Part shown: positions 8,919-17,367 of the stretch, piece by piece | Layout: each line of letters opens with the position of its first letter | How positions within the stretch are numbered: the stretch's first letter is position 1 | Assembly (NCBI RefSeq): GCF_030232585.1 | Contig: NZ_JASPJX010000008.1 | Location: forward strand, 1-64,000 | DNA length: 64,000 bases | DNA from: Corynebacterium sp. MSK008 | GTDB taxonomy: Bacteria; Actinomycetota; Actinomycetes; Mycobacteriales; Mycobacteriaceae | Direction: 5' to 3' | Translations under genes and position numbers: made by a program | Notes under the pieces: model-generated | Databases searched by the model: none | Told to the model about the DNA's origin: nothing | What the model saw: only the letters and a program-made list of their open reading frames with translations

Positions 8919-9146
8919 ATGACATCTGTGCCCGTCCCGAGGGAGGCGTTCCGCGATAACGCGCGAACCCTCCGTCAGGCGATGCGCGAAGCAGCGCAAT
9001 CATCATCGGCGAAGGTTGTTCTTTCCCATCGCCAAGCGGAAACGATTCTGCGTGTGCTGGAGAGTGCGGATTCAGAATTCGAGCGTCGACAGCGTGTAGC
9101 TCGAAGGCTTGCGGATTTCTCCAATGAAATCGGGTTCACCGAGTAG
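8919..9146 (+). CDS. Probable antitoxin of a PIN-domain pair
   Basis: A 75-residue, mostly helical protein whose stop codon lies inside the next gene, which encodes a PIN nuclease. Size, position upstream, 23-base overlap and charge pattern (Arg-rich C-terminus) fit a type II antitoxin, but the sequence does not match a family I can name. A leaderless promoter lies directly upstream, which is typical of autoregulated pairs. GC is lower than in flanking genes, suggesting transfer. Function is inferred from context. Confidence 0.65.
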   Translation: MTSVPVPREAFRDNARTLRQAMREAAQSSSAKVVLSHRQAETILRVLESADSEFERRQRVARRLADFSNEIGFTE

Positions 9147-9723
9147 CGGGATCCTGCGACGAAGCGTGCCGGTCACCTTCGTCGACGCCAACATTCTCTT
9201 CTCTCGTGTCCTCAGAGACTGCTTTCTCTACAGCGCACATACAGGTGCGCTGGAGATTCGCTGGAGCCAAGAAGTTCTGGATGAGATGTCACGTAACCTC
9301 CGTGCCTCCATCGGCCTCGATGAATTCTCCACTCGCCGTCTTGAAGAGCTCATGAACGAGTTTCTCCCAGACGCAAAACTCAAACTCCCCGTGTCAGAAG
9401 ACGTGGTCCCCCGCAACGTGGATGTCCACCCGAAAGACCGCCACGTACTCGCAGCTGCGCTTTGCGCCGGAGCGGACATTTTGCTCACCGACAACACGAG
9501 GGATTTTCCTGCTGAATGGATGGGCCGCCAAGGCATCGATCTCGTTCAGCCCTCAGCGATGATCACCCGTCTTCTGACGGACTTCCCAAGCGAATTTCGT
9601 GAAGCACACTCTCTCTGCGTCGAACTCTCCGCTTCGAAAGATGAGGAGACAGTACTCAACCAACTTGAAAAAGCTACGGACCCTTTCACTGCAGCCAAGG
9701 TTCGAAGGTTCGTACGCCCATAA
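9124..9723 (+). CDS. PIN-domain ribonuclease (toxin-like)
   Basis: A 199-residue protein with a PIN domain in its first ~140 residues. The acidic residues expected at the metal site can be seen: Asp in TFVDANIL, then Glu in SQEVLDEMSRN, then Asp in HPKDRHVLAAAL and DILLTDN. The C-terminal 60 residues extend the domain. It should cleave RNA, with the upstream protein as inhibitor. The ATG at 9124 is preferred; a TTG at 9109 would add five residues. It ends 3 bases before the convergent ABC-F gene. The length is above that of a minimal VapC (~135), closer to the larger PIN_3 group. Confidence 0.8.
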   Translation: MKSGSPSSGILRRSVPVTFVDANILFSRVLRDCFLYSAHTGALEIRWSQEVLDEMSRNLRASIGLDEFSTRRLEELMNEFLPDAKLKLPVSEDVVPRNVDVHPKDRHVLAAALCAGADILLTDNTRDFPAEWMGRQGIDLVQPSAMITRLLTDFPSEFREAHSLCVELSASKDEETVLNQLEKATDPFTAAKVRRFVRP

Positions 9724-9726
9724 CAG

Positions 9727-11262
9727 TCAACTGCACTGCAGGGTCTCGATGGCGACTTCGCGGGTGAGCCCTATTCGCGCACAGAAGTCCTCGTCATGGC
9801 TGACCAGGACGATCGAGCCGGCGTAGCTGTCCAGTGCGGAGACGAGCCAGTCCACTGTGGAAATGTCGATATTGTTGGTGGGCTCGTCGAGAAGCAATAA
9901 CTTCGGAGCCGGGTGAGCGAGAAGAATCCGGGCAATCTCGACGCGGAATCGCTCCCCGCCGGACAGCGTGCCAACGGGGGCGTACACGGTGTCGTTCTGG
10001 AATAGCAGCTGCGCAAGCTGGTCGCGAATGTACTGCGGCTCTGCTTCGAGGTTGGTTTGTGTCACCAGCTCCAGCACCGTCAGCTCCGGTTTTAGCGTTA
10101 TGCGCTGGCGAAGGTAGCCCACGTCGTCGATGACGTAGCCTGCCTGCCCACTCACGATGGAGTTGAGCAGCGTGGTCTTGCCGCTTCCGTTAGGACCGGT
10201 GATGCGCACCCGCTCGGGCCCTACAACTGTCAGTCCAGGAATGTCCAGGACCCGCGTACCATTTGGAAGCTCAGTGCCGGGCAAATCGATAAAGACAACT
10301 TGATCATTACGGACCTTTTCCTGGGCTTTGTTGTACGCGGCGAGCGCGCCCTCCACCGCTCCTGCGTGGGCCGACCCCCGTCTCGCCGCAGTCTTTTCAG
10401 ACCTGTCCTTGTCCAAGCCCATCGCCATGCCGGGCTTGCGCTTCGAAGCGGCGAACTTCTTTCCACGGCGCGCATCGCGATCGATACGTGTCTGCATCGC
10501 TTCCCGCTCCTTGACCTGCTTGCGGTGATTCGCTTTTGCGTCCCTAACCCCGCGTATCGCTGATTCCTGCTCTTGCGCGAGCGTCTCCTTGTAGGCGGAA
10601 AAGTTCCCGGGGAACAAACGCAGCTGGCCGTCATGCAGCTCGGCAATTTCGGTGGCGCTCTGCAGCAAGTCGCGGTCATGACTAGCGACGAGCACAGGTA
10701 CCGACGCCGCCTCCAGCTCCCGTATGAGCTGCTCTTTCGCGTGGTGGTCGAGGTTGTTGGTTGGCTCATCCAAGACGACGAAATCGGGGTTGCCGGAGAA
10801 CAAAGCGGCCAACGCTACCCGGACTGTTTCACCGCCGGAAAGCGTATTCAGGGTTCTACCCAAAGGCAGGTCGAGGCCGTGCGCGGACAGGGTGGCGGTG
10901 ATCTCTGCGGCGATATCCCAACGGTCACCGATAGTTTCGAAAAGCTGGGGGTCGAACTCTCCGGCCTCGACGGATGCAATTGCGTTGAGAGTCTCAGTAG
11001 CGCCGAAAACATCAGCCACGGTGTCGTCCGCCCGCAGCGTGAGGTCCTGCGGTAAGTACGCGATATTCGTGGGGCGTTCCACCGATCCACTCGTCGGTTC
11101 GAGCTGACCGAGGATGATCTTGATCAGAGAGGATTTACCGGATCCATTGTCGCCGATTAACCCGGTAAGCCGACTATCAAATACGGCGTTCAGGCCTTCA
11201 AAGCACGTGGTTCCATTGGGCCACTCGAGAGAAATGTTGTTCAGGGAAATAGGCATGCTCAT
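9727..11262 (-). CDS. ABC-F family ATPase (possible ribosome protection protein)
   Basis: A 511-residue protein with two fused ATPase domains and no membrane segments. The first domain has GDNGSGKS (37-44), LSGGE (141-145) and DEPTNNLD (165-172). The second has GPNGSGKT (356-363), LSGGERFRVEIA and DEPTNNID. The basic linker between them (about 225-325, rich in Lys/Arg) is the ribosome-contacting region of ABC-F proteins. Such proteins act on the ribosome, either in translation or in antibiotic resistance. A short leader peptide gene with a strong ribosome binding site precedes it, favouring an inducible resistance role. GC is lower than in the surroundings. The substrate antibiotic cannot be predicted. 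Confidence 0.88.
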   Translation of the reverse strand: MSMPISLNNISLEWPNGTTCFEGLNAVFDSRLTGLIGDNGSGKSSLIKIILGQLEPTSGSVERPTNIAYLPQDLTLRADDTVADVFGATETLNAIASVEAGEFDPQLFETIGDRWDIAAEITATLSAHGLDLPLGRTLNTLSGGETVRVALAALFSGNPDFVVLDEPTNNLDHHAKEQLIRELEAASVPVLVASHDRDLLQSATEIAELHDGQLRLFPGNFSAYKETLAQEQESAIRGVRDAKANHRKQVKEREAMQTRIDRDARRGKKFAASKRKPGMAMGLDKDRSEKTAARRGSAHAGAVEGALAAYNKAQEKVRNDQVVFIDLPGTELPNGTRVLDIPGLTVVGPERVRITGPNGSGKTTLLNSIVSGQAGYVIDDVGYLRQRITLKPELTVLELVTQTNLEAEPQYIRDQLAQLLFQNDTVYAPVGTLSGGERFRVEIARILLAHPAPKLLLLDEPTNNIDISTVDWLVSALDSYAGSIVLVSHDEDFCARIGLTREVAIETLQCS

Positions 11263-11280
11263 ACGTCTTTCTGGTTCGTG

Positions 11281-11307
11281 TTATGCGGAAACACGGAACG
11301 TGAGCAC
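11281..11307 (-). CDS. Leader peptide MLTFRVSA upstream of the ABC-F gene
   Basis: An 8-codon frame (GTG start, TAA stop) encoding MLTFRVSA. An AAGGAG Shine-Dalgarno (11314-11319) lies 6 bases before the GTG, better than the weak site before the ABC-F gene. The stop is 18 bases from the ABC-F ATG at 11262. The layout matches leader peptides that control resistance genes through drug-stalled ribosomes or coupled translation. No terminator hairpin is obvious, so control of translation is more likely than attenuation. Not proven. Confidence 0.6.
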   Translation of the reverse strand: MLTFRVSA

Positions 11308-11343
11308 TGCCTACTCCTTCCCTCGGGGACGCAATCTTGTTAG

Positions 11344-11372
11344 AAACTACGCTGAGCCAGTGTGCGGGTCAA
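11344..11372 (-). promoter_or_regulatory. Promoter for leader peptide and ABC-F gene
   Basis: On the minus strand, TTGACC (-35, 11367-11372) is followed after 17 bases by TAGTTT (-10, 11344-11349). Transcription should begin near 11337, giving a leader of about 75 bases that contains the MLTFRVSA frame. Confidence 0.6.
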
Positions 11373-11382
11373 GCACTTTGCG

Positions 11383-11560
11383 TCCAGTAAGTGACCTGAC
11401 AAGACGCTGATCTGCTAGTTCGGCGGTGGCTGTCTCCCGAGCAAACTAGCAGATCAAACGTCCAACTTTACGTTTCCCCAGGTGATATTGAAACGCGGTG
11501 TCGATATCAGGCTGATCTGCTAGTTGCGCTGTGAACTCTTAAATGGCGAACTAGCAGATC
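11383..11560. repeat. Double stem-loop repeat, copy 2
   Basis: GATCTGCTAGTT (11409-11420) pairs with AACTAGCAGATC (11444-11455), and the same 12-base arm (11514-11525) pairs with 11549-11560. The spacer holds ACGTCCAACTTTACGTT and AGGTGATATTGAAA, matching copy 1 at 78-216. The left border has GTCCAGTAAGTGACC, like the 24-bp units at the window start. Together with the ABC-F leader this explains the 390-base region between the two flanking genes. The remaining 11561-11654 shows no gene. Confidence 0.85.
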
Positions 11561-11654
11561 CGCGAGTTGGGGCTGAGTGGGGCCGGTTGAACCTGGTTGG
11601 AGCTGGGCCCTGGGAGCTGGCCAGCCAGCCCACCCCAGGCCCGCGAGACGGAAG

Positions 11655-13193
11655 CTACGCCACCGGGCGGAAGGTGTCCGGGGAGGCGGCTTTCCAGTCG
11701 GGGGCCCAGATCGAAGGGGCGTCTTCAAGCAGTTGCCCCGGGCGCAGCCACTCGTAGATGGAGGCGTAGGAGCGCGACTCGGTCGGCGAGACGCTGCGGC
11801 GCAGCATGTGCGGGGTGAGCTCGGACGGGTCAGAGACACCCATGGACGCCATGAGGCGCACAGCGGTGTTGACGGTGGTCTTCTGGAAGTTGTAGACCGC
11901 CTTGGACTTGTCCTCCACCACGATCGCGCGGTTGCGGCGCGGGTCCTGGGTGGCCACGCCAGTGGGGCACTCGCCGGTGTGGCAGCGCTGGGCCTGGATG
12001 CAGCCGGTGGCCATCATCATGGCGCGGGCGGAGTTGGTGTAGTCCGCGCCCTGGATCATGCGCATGACAATGTCGGAGCCGCCCGCGACTTTGCCGGAGG
12101 CGCCGATCTTGATCTGGTCGCGGAGCCCGGTGCCCACGAGCGCGTTGTGCATCAGCATCAGGCCGTGGGTCAGCGGCATGCCCATGTGGTCCTCGAAGTC
12201 GATGGGCGCGGCACCGGTGCCGCCTTCGGAGCCGTCCACCACGATGAAATCGGGCGCGGTGCCGACTGCGCGGATGGCCTTGCAGATGGCGAGCACTTCT
12301 CGACGGCTGCTGACGCACATCTTGAACCCCGCCGGCTTGCCACCGGAAAGCTCGCGCATCTCGGCAATGAACTCGATGAGCTCGACCGGGGTGCTGAACA
12401 CGCGGTGCGCGGCCGGGCTAATGCAGTCCACGCCCATGGGCACGCCGCGGATCTCGGAGACTTCCTTGGTGATCTTGTCCGCCGGCAGCACGCCGCCGAT
12501 GCCGGGCTTGGCACCCTGGCTGAGCTTCAGCTCCACCATCTTGACCTGGTCGTCCTGGGCCTTGTCGCGGAACTTCGCCGGGTCGAAGTCGCCGTCCTCG
12601 GTGCGGGCGCCGAAGTAGCCGGTGCCCATCTGCCAGACCAGATCGCCGCCGTTTTCCTGGTGGTACGGGGAGATGCCGCCCTCGCCGGTGTTGTGGGCGA
12701 ACCCACCCATGGCTGCCCCCTTGTTCAGGGAGCGCACGGCGTTCTTGGACAGGGAGCCGAAGCTCATGGAGGACACGTTCAGCATGGAGATGGAGTACGG
12801 CTTAGTGCAGTCCTTGCCGCCCACGAGCGCGCGCGGCGGCTCGGCCGGCTCCTCCACTGGGGCGATGGAGTGCACGAGGTGCTCGTGGTTGGAGTCGTAG
12901 ACGTCCTGGACGGTGCCGAACGACGTCTCGCTCTGCTTGCCCTTCGCGCGCTCGTAGATGGCGTTGCGCTGATCGCGGTTGAAGGGGCGGCCGTCCCAAT
13001 CGCGCTCGATGAAGTACTGGCGCAGCTCCGGACCGATGTCCGTGAGCAGGTAGCGCATGTGCCCCAAAACGGGGTAGTTGCGCAGGATCGGGTACCTGGT
13101 TTGTGTGAGGTCGTGGATGGCGACGCCACCCAGCGCCGCGGCGGCAGCGCCCAGGGCGCCCTTGGCAAACTTTCCTGACTTCTCCTTGGACAT
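11655..13193 (-). CDS. Glutamate synthase-like FMN-binding protein
   Basis: About 512 residues, matching the central FMN/iron-sulfur domain of glutamate synthase as a stand-alone protein. A hydrophobic Ala/Gly-rich stretch near residues 10-25 may anchor it to the membrane. Motifs include SSMSFGSLS, HNTGEGGIS, QGAKPGIGG, DGSEGGTGAAP and a Cys cluster CIQAQRCHTGECPTG typical of the 3Fe-4S site. The amidotransferase and GXGXG domains of true GltB are absent, so ammonia-using glutamate synthesis or another redox role is possible. The ATG at 13193 (MSKEK) was chosen; a GTG at 13238 would add 15 residues. Confidence 0.85.
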   Translation of the reverse strand: MSKEKSGKFAKGALGAAAAALGGVAIHDLTQTRYPILRNYPVLGHMRYLLTDIGPELRQYFIERDWDGRPFNRDQRNAIYERAKGKQSETSFGTVQDVYDSNHEHLVHSIAPVEEPAEPPRALVGGKDCTKPYSISMLNVSSMSFGSLSKNAVRSLNKGAAMGGFAHNTGEGGISPYHQENGGDLVWQMGTGYFGARTEDGDFDPAKFRDKAQDDQVKMVELKLSQGAKPGIGGVLPADKITKEVSEIRGVPMGVDCISPAAHRVFSTPVELIEFIAEMRELSGGKPAGFKMCVSSRREVLAICKAIRAVGTAPDFIVVDGSEGGTGAAPIDFEDHMGMPLTHGLMLMHNALVGTGLRDQIKIGASGKVAGGSDIVMRMIQGADYTNSARAMMMATGCIQAQRCHTGECPTGVATQDPRRNRAIVVEDKSKAVYNFQKTTVNTAVRLMASMGVSDPSELTPHMLRRSVSPTESRSYASIYEWLRPGQLLEDAPSIWAPDWKAASPDTFRPVA

Positions 13194-13273
13194 GCGGACT
13201 ATCATGCCCCACCCAGCCAGAAATACTAAGACGGGCACACCCTGCAGGTATGCCCGAATTAGGTACTACGAAA

Positions 13274-14602
13274 CTAGAGGCTCCGCCCCAGGGCGCGAAT
13301 CTGCCAGCCAGCGTTTTGCCAGTCGGTGACGTTGAGGACGTTTCTTCCGTCGATGAGCAGTTGCTTGTCGACGAGCTCCGCCGCCCACTGTGGATCCATC
13401 TCCTTGAACTCCTGCCATTCGGTGGCGAGGATGACCAGCTCGGCGCCGCGCAGTGCATCCTCGAGGCTGGTGGCGTAGTCGAGGGTGGGGAAGACCTTGC
13501 GGGCGTTGTCCATGCCCTGCGGGTCGTAGACACGCACGCTCGCGCCGGCGAGCGAGAGCTGGCCAGCCACGGCGAGTGCGGGCGAGTCGCGCACGTCGTC
13601 CGAGTTCGGCTTGAACGCCGCACCGAGCACGGTGATGTTGCGGCCGATCACACTGCCGAGCTCCTCGCGGGCCAGGTCGATCACGCGCTGGCGGCGACGC
13701 ATGTTGATCGCATCCACCTCACGCAGGAAGGTCAGTGCCTGGTCGGCGCCGACCTCGCCGGCGCGGGCCATGAAGGCGCGGATGTCCTTGGGCAGGCACC
13801 CGCCGCCGAAGCCCAGGCCTGCGCCGAGGAATTTGCGGCCGATGCGGTCGTCGTAGCCGATGGCGTCCGCCAGCTGGGTCACGTCCGCGCCGACGTTCTC
13901 GCAGACCTCGGACACGGCGTTGATGAATGAGATCTTCGTGGCGAGGAAAGCGTTGGCGGAGACTTTCACCAGCTCCGCGGTCTGCAGATCCGTCACGATA
14001 AACGGGGTGTCGTTTTCCAGCGGGGTGGCGTAGACCTCGCGGGCGATCTCCTCCGCGCGGGAATTTTCGGCGCGGTGGCCCAACACGATCCGGTCCGGCT
14101 CGATGGTGTCCTTCACCGCGTAGCCTTCGCGGAGAAACTCCGGGTTCCAGGCGATTTCAACTTGGGCTTTGTTGCCGTGCTCGGCGGCGAGTTTGTCGGC
14201 GCGCTGCTGCAGGGCAGCGGCGGTGCCGACCGGGACGGTGGACTTGCCCAGGATCAGGTGCTCGCCCTCGAGCTGGGGCACCAGATCGTCGATGACGGCC
14301 TCGACGTAGCGGGTATCCGCCGCGTAGGAGCCGCGCTGCTGCGGGGTGCCCACCCCGATGAAGTGCACATTGCCGAAGGCGGCGGCCTCGGCGTAGCTCG
14401 TCGTAAAGCTCAGGCGCCCTGCCTCGATGTTGCGCTCCAGAACCTCGGGAAGGCCCGGCTCGTAAAACGGCACCTTGGAGTTCTTCAGCGCCTCGATTTT
14501 GGTTTCATCAACGTCTACGCCCAGCACCTCGTGGCCGAGTTCAGCCATGCACGCCGCGTGCGTCGCCCCGAGGTAACCAGTGCCAATCACAGTCATCCGC
14601 AT
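13274..14602 (-). CDS. ugd: UDP-glucose 6-dehydrogenase
   Basis: A 442-residue NAD-dependent dehydrogenase that oxidises UDP-glucose to UDP-glucuronate. The Rossmann motif GTGYLG is at 7-12, the family motif FYEPGL follows near 46-51, and the catalytic Cys is C269 in GFGGGCLPKD. It has the full length of the UDP-glucose/GDP-mannose dehydrogenase family, with the N-terminal NAD, central and C-terminal UDP-binding domains in order. The product may serve exopolysaccharide or glycolipid synthesis. It is monocistronic by spacing, divergent from the Fic gene. Confidence 0.93.
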   Translation of the reverse strand: MRMTVIGTGYLGATHAACMAELGHEVLGVDVDETKIEALKNSKVPFYEPGLPEVLERNIEAGRLSFTTSYAEAAAFGNVHFIGVGTPQQRGSYAADTRYVEAVIDDLVPQLEGEHLILGKSTVPVGTAAALQQRADKLAAEHGNKAQVEIAWNPEFLREGYAVKDTIEPDRIVLGHRAENSRAEEIAREVYATPLENDTPFIVTDLQTAELVKVSANAFLATKISFINAVSEVCENVGADVTQLADAIGYDDRIGRKFLGAGLGFGGGCLPKDIRAFMARAGEVGADQALTFLREVDAINMRRRQRVIDLAREELGSVIGRNITVLGAAFKPNSDDVRDSPALAVAGQLSLAGASVRVYDPQGMDNARKVFPTLDYATSLEDALRGAELVILATEWQEFKEMDPQWAAELVDKQLLIDGRNVLNVTDWQNAGWQIRALGRSL

Positions 14603-14693
14603 AAGAGGCCATTATGCCGTGGAGTGGCGAGGTCGGCAGGGCGAGCAATGTGTGCATATTCGTAGCAGCGGAAATTCATATGCTCCTCGCGGG

Positions 14694-14730
14694 ATCTATT
14701 TTTCAAAATCGTATTTTTTGCAAAATAGAT
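14694..14730. promoter_or_regulatory. Inverted repeat upstream of the Fic gene
   Basis: ATCTATTTT (14694-14702) and AAAATAGAT (14722-14730) form perfect 9-base inverted arms around a 19-base AT-rich spacer. The element lies just upstream of a TAAAAT -10 box (14746-14751), where an operator would cover the -35 region. The Fic protein carries a winged-helix C-terminus, so autorepression is possible. Confidence 0.5.
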
Positions 14731-14792
14731 AGATGGAGATTTCGCTAAAATTCCAGAATTGAAGATTCTGACCCGTAAAGGACGCTCTGGAA

Positions 14793-16004
14793 ATGAACAA
14801 CTACAAAAACCTGAAGACAGTGTTTCACAAATCCCCAGACGGCCAACGGGCTGCAGAGGCGGAGTACATCTCCCGATTTTCATCCCCAGCTGCGCTTCAT
14901 TGGGACTTCACAGTAGGCAAACATCAACTTTTCGCGGTACTAACTGCGGAGATTCAGTCGCTTCTGGAGCAGGTCTGGAGGACGGAGCTCCGAATTTCCC
15001 ACAAGTGGTCCACGCTCCCAGGCGTAGCAGGTAGCCACTACCTGACTGGCCTGCTCATTGAGGAAATCAAAGCGACCAATCAGATTGAGGGCGTGCATTC
15101 GACCCGTAAAGAAATTGCGGAAGCTCTAACCCGCCCCTCAACCGGACCGCATAAGCGTTTTCGCGAGATGGTTGCCTTCTACGAGTCGCTGCTTAACCCT
15201 AATGATCGACCAGAGTTCCCGCGGACTCCCGCATCCCTCCGCGCTGAATACGACAAGTTACTTGCGAAAGAAATCGATGAAGCGGATCGTCCCGACGGGC
15301 AATTGTTCCGAGCAGGAACAGTAGAGATTCACGATGGCATGAAGGGAGTTCACAAAGCTCCCCTCGGCGAAGACAACATTGAAGAGCGCATGCGGACGTT
15401 CCTAGACACCCAACAAGATGAAACCCATGTCCTCATCAACGCGCTCGTCGGCCACTTCATGTTTGAGTACACTCACCCGTTTTACGACGGTAACGGCCGT
15501 ATGGGACGCTTTCTTCTCGCATTCAAGGCCCTCGAGGTCCTTTCTCCACCGACCTCGATGTCCCTCTCACACCAGTTCTCGCTCCAGAGGAAGAAGTACT
15601 ACGCGGCTTTCGTAGAGACGGAAAACGCGATGAACTACGGGGAGGGAACTTTCTTCCTCAAAGCCATTCTCGAGATGCTGATCGATGCTCAGAATGACTT
15701 GGAGACATCACTGGATCAAAAGCATTCCCAGTTACGCAGTTTGCAGGAGGTTTTATCCTCGGTAAATCGAGACGAATACGAACGCGACTTACTTTTCTTA
15801 GCCGCGCAGGCATTTCTTTTTAGTCCGGATCTCCCCTTCCCCCTCAAAGAAGCAGTTTCAGCAATGGGGCGCTCTTGGAACACCGTCCGCCCCGTAGCAG
15901 AACGCCTGGAGGCGGAGGGCCTAATCCAATCCGCATCCAAGCGTCCGCTCACGCTTGAACTCACTTCTCAGGGCCGTGAATACTTGCGTTTGTCAGAGTA
16001 CTGA
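14793..16004 (+). CDS. Fic family protein, class II (self-inhibited AMP transferase type)
   Basis: A 403-residue protein. The active-site motif HPFYDGNGRMGR (228-239) is intact, which predicts transfer of AMP or another nucleotide to a protein hydroxyl. TNQIEG (95-100) matches the inhibitory helix motif [ST]xxxE[GN], here N-terminal to the Fic core, so this is class II with built-in inhibition. The C-terminal ~70 residues form a winged-helix-like segment (SWNTVRPVAERLEAEG). Lower GC, AT-rich upstream DNA and isolation between housekeeping genes suggest transfer. A Shine-Dalgarno AAAGGA lies 10 bases before the ATG. The target is unknown. Confidence 0.9.
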   Translation: MNNYKNLKTVFHKSPDGQRAAEAEYISRFSSPAALHWDFTVGKHQLFAVLTAEIQSLLEQVWRTELRISHKWSTLPGVAGSHYLTGLLIEEIKATNQIEGVHSTRKEIAEALTRPSTGPHKRFREMVAFYESLLNPNDRPEFPRTPASLRAEYDKLLAKEIDEADRPDGQLFRAGTVEIHDGMKGVHKAPLGEDNIEERMRTFLDTQQDETHVLINALVGHFMFEYTHPFYDGNGRMGRFLLAFKALEVLSPPTSMSLSHQFSLQRKKYYAAFVETENAMNYGEGTFFLKAILEMLIDAQNDLETSLDQKHSQLRSLQEVLSSVNRDEYERDLLFLAAQAFLFSPDLPFPLKEAVSAMGRSWNTVRPVAERLEAEGLIQSASKRPLTLELTSQGREYLRLSEY

Positions 16005-16042
16005 GCGGGGCGGGCCTTTGGTTCGTCGATAAGCAAAAGCCC

Positions 16043-16606
16043 CTACTGGAAGTTCAGGTACGCCTTCGACGGGGTGGGGCCGCGCTGACCCTGGTACTTC
16101 GAGCCGAGCTTGCCGGAGCCGTACGGGGTGTCCGCGGGCGAGGTCATGTTGAACAGCGCGAGCTGGCCGACCTTCATACGCGGCCACAGCACGATGGGCA
16201 GGTTGGCCACGTTGGACAGCTCGAGCGTGATGTGACCGGAAAAGCCAGGGTCGATAAAACCTGCGGTGGAGTGCGTGAGCAGGCCCAGACGTCCCAGCGA
16301 AGACTTGCCCTCGAGGCGACCGGCCAGGTCCGCGGGAAGGGTGAAGCACTCCAGAGTGGAAGCGAGCACAAACTCGCCGGGGTGCAGGACAAACGCGTCG
16401 CCGTCCGGCACCTCGACCAGCGTGGTCAGATCCGGCATCTCCTGCTTCGGGTCGATGTGCGTGTACTTCGAGTTGTTGAAAACGCGGAAGTACTTGTCAA
16501 TGCGCACATCGATCGAGCTCGGCTGGATGAGCTCGGCATCGAACGGCTCGATACCGAGGTGGCCGGAGTCAATGGCATCGCGGATGTCGTGATCTGAAAG
16601 CAACAC
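16043..16606 (-). CDS. dcd: dCTP deaminase, probably bifunctional with dUTPase activity
   Basis: A 187-residue trimeric pyrimidine nucleotide enzyme. Motifs include QPSSIDVR, the catalytic segment [22 protein letters not shown] with the essential Glu/Arg/Ser region, and a C-terminal [12 protein letters not shown] tail that closes over substrate. Actinobacterial members convert dCTP to dUMP directly, providing dTMP precursor and removing dUTP. The start is GTG at 16606; a TACACT -10 box (16614-16619) ends 7 bases upstream, indicating a leaderless mRNA. Confidence 0.92.
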   Translation of the reverse strand: MLLSDHDIRDAIDSGHLGIEPFDAELIQPSSIDVRIDKYFRVFNNSKYTHIDPKQEMPDLTTLVEVPDGDAFVLHPGEFVLASTLECFTLPADLAGRLEGKSSLGRLGLLTHSTAGFIDPGFSGHITLELSNVANLPIVLWPRMKVGQLALFNMTSPADTPYGSGKLGSKYQGQRGPTPSKAYLNFQ

Positions 16607-16667
16607 GAATCAGAGTGTACTTCCCTGTTTTGGGCCGCGAATCCGTGGTGCTAAAGTTGTCAGAGCT

Positions 16668-16738
16668 GCCGGCGTAGTTTAGTGGTAGAACATCAGCTTC
16701 CCAAGCTGAGAGTGCGAGTTCGATTCTCGTCGCCGGCT
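16668..16738 (+). tRNA. tRNA-Gly (anticodon CCC)
   Basis: A complete cloverleaf of 71 bases: acceptor GCCGGCG/CGCCGGC, D arm GTTT-AGTGGTA-GAAC, anticodon stem TCAGC/GCTGA with loop TTCCCAA (anticodon CCC), a 4-base variable loop, and T arm GCGAG-TTCGATT-CTCGT. The discriminator base is T and CCA is not encoded. It would read GGG codons. Confidence 0.93.
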
Positions 16739-16761
16739 CTCTTTTCTTTTTCGGGGCGCGG

Positions 16762-17367
16762 CTATAAGAAGTAGCGGATTTTCCACGGCACCTCGGGGCC
16801 GTACACCTGCCTCGAACACGGGCGCATGTCCGCGCGTGCGAGGGAGATGAACGGGTCCTTGATGCCGCTTTCTTCCGGAAAATTGCACTGCATGACGTTG
16901 TACCCCACGCAGTACTTCACGGCGAACTGCATTGCCCACGGGTCGTGGTGGAAAACCTCGTCAACGCCAAGTGGTGTGGCAATGACGGTACGCAAACCGG
17001 TCTGCTGCACGACCTCCACGGGCTGCCAGTCCTCGTCGGTGTGCATGGTGGCGTCCCATATCTCGCCGCCGAGCACATGGTGGCCGTTCCCCTCCACCTC
17101 GCACTCGTCCGCTTCGACATAACGCCGCGCCACCCACACCGGCGGTGCGGAAATCAGCTCGCCGGAGGAGTTGCGAAACGCGTTGCGCCCCGGCGAATAC
17201 TCGAAAAGGAACCCGAGGCGGCGGATGCACTGCAGCGCCTCCTTCGAATTCGGGAACCGAAACGCGAGCAAGAGCTGCCCCACGTTCACAGTGAAGTAAC
17301 GGCCGTTTTGGAAATTGCGGGTTGCGGTGAGGAAGACGGTGGGGTCCGGGAGGTCGTCGAAAAGCAT
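16762..17367 (-). CDS. Unknown protein, paralogue of the upstream gene
   Basis: A 201-residue soluble protein whose ATG overlaps the upstream stop (TAATG), so the pair is translationally coupled. It resembles that gene in order and spacing of motifs: a FPNSKEA segment, FEYS, an isolated Cys in the middle (DECEVEGNGHH), a WQPVEV strand, and HHDP near the C-terminus. This indicates an old tandem duplication with strong divergence. There is no signal peptide and no recognisable catalytic motif. A TTG 15 bases upstream is a weaker start. Function unknown. Confidence 0.75.
   Translation of the reverse strand: MLFDDLPDPTVFLTATRNFQNGRYFTVNVGQLLLAFRFPNSKEALQCIRRLGFLFEYSPGRNAFRNSSGELISAPPVWVARRYVEADECEVEGNGHHVLGGEIWDATMHTDEDWQPVEVVQQTGLRTVIATPLGVDEVFHHDPWAMQFAVKYCVGYNVMQCNFPEESGIKDPFISLARADMRPCSRQVYGPEVPWKIRYFL

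Noticed and set aside
8919-11560. Complete mobile element or genomic island
   Set aside because: No integrase, transposase or clear attachment sites were found; only lower GC, a toxin-antitoxin pair and repeats point to transfer.
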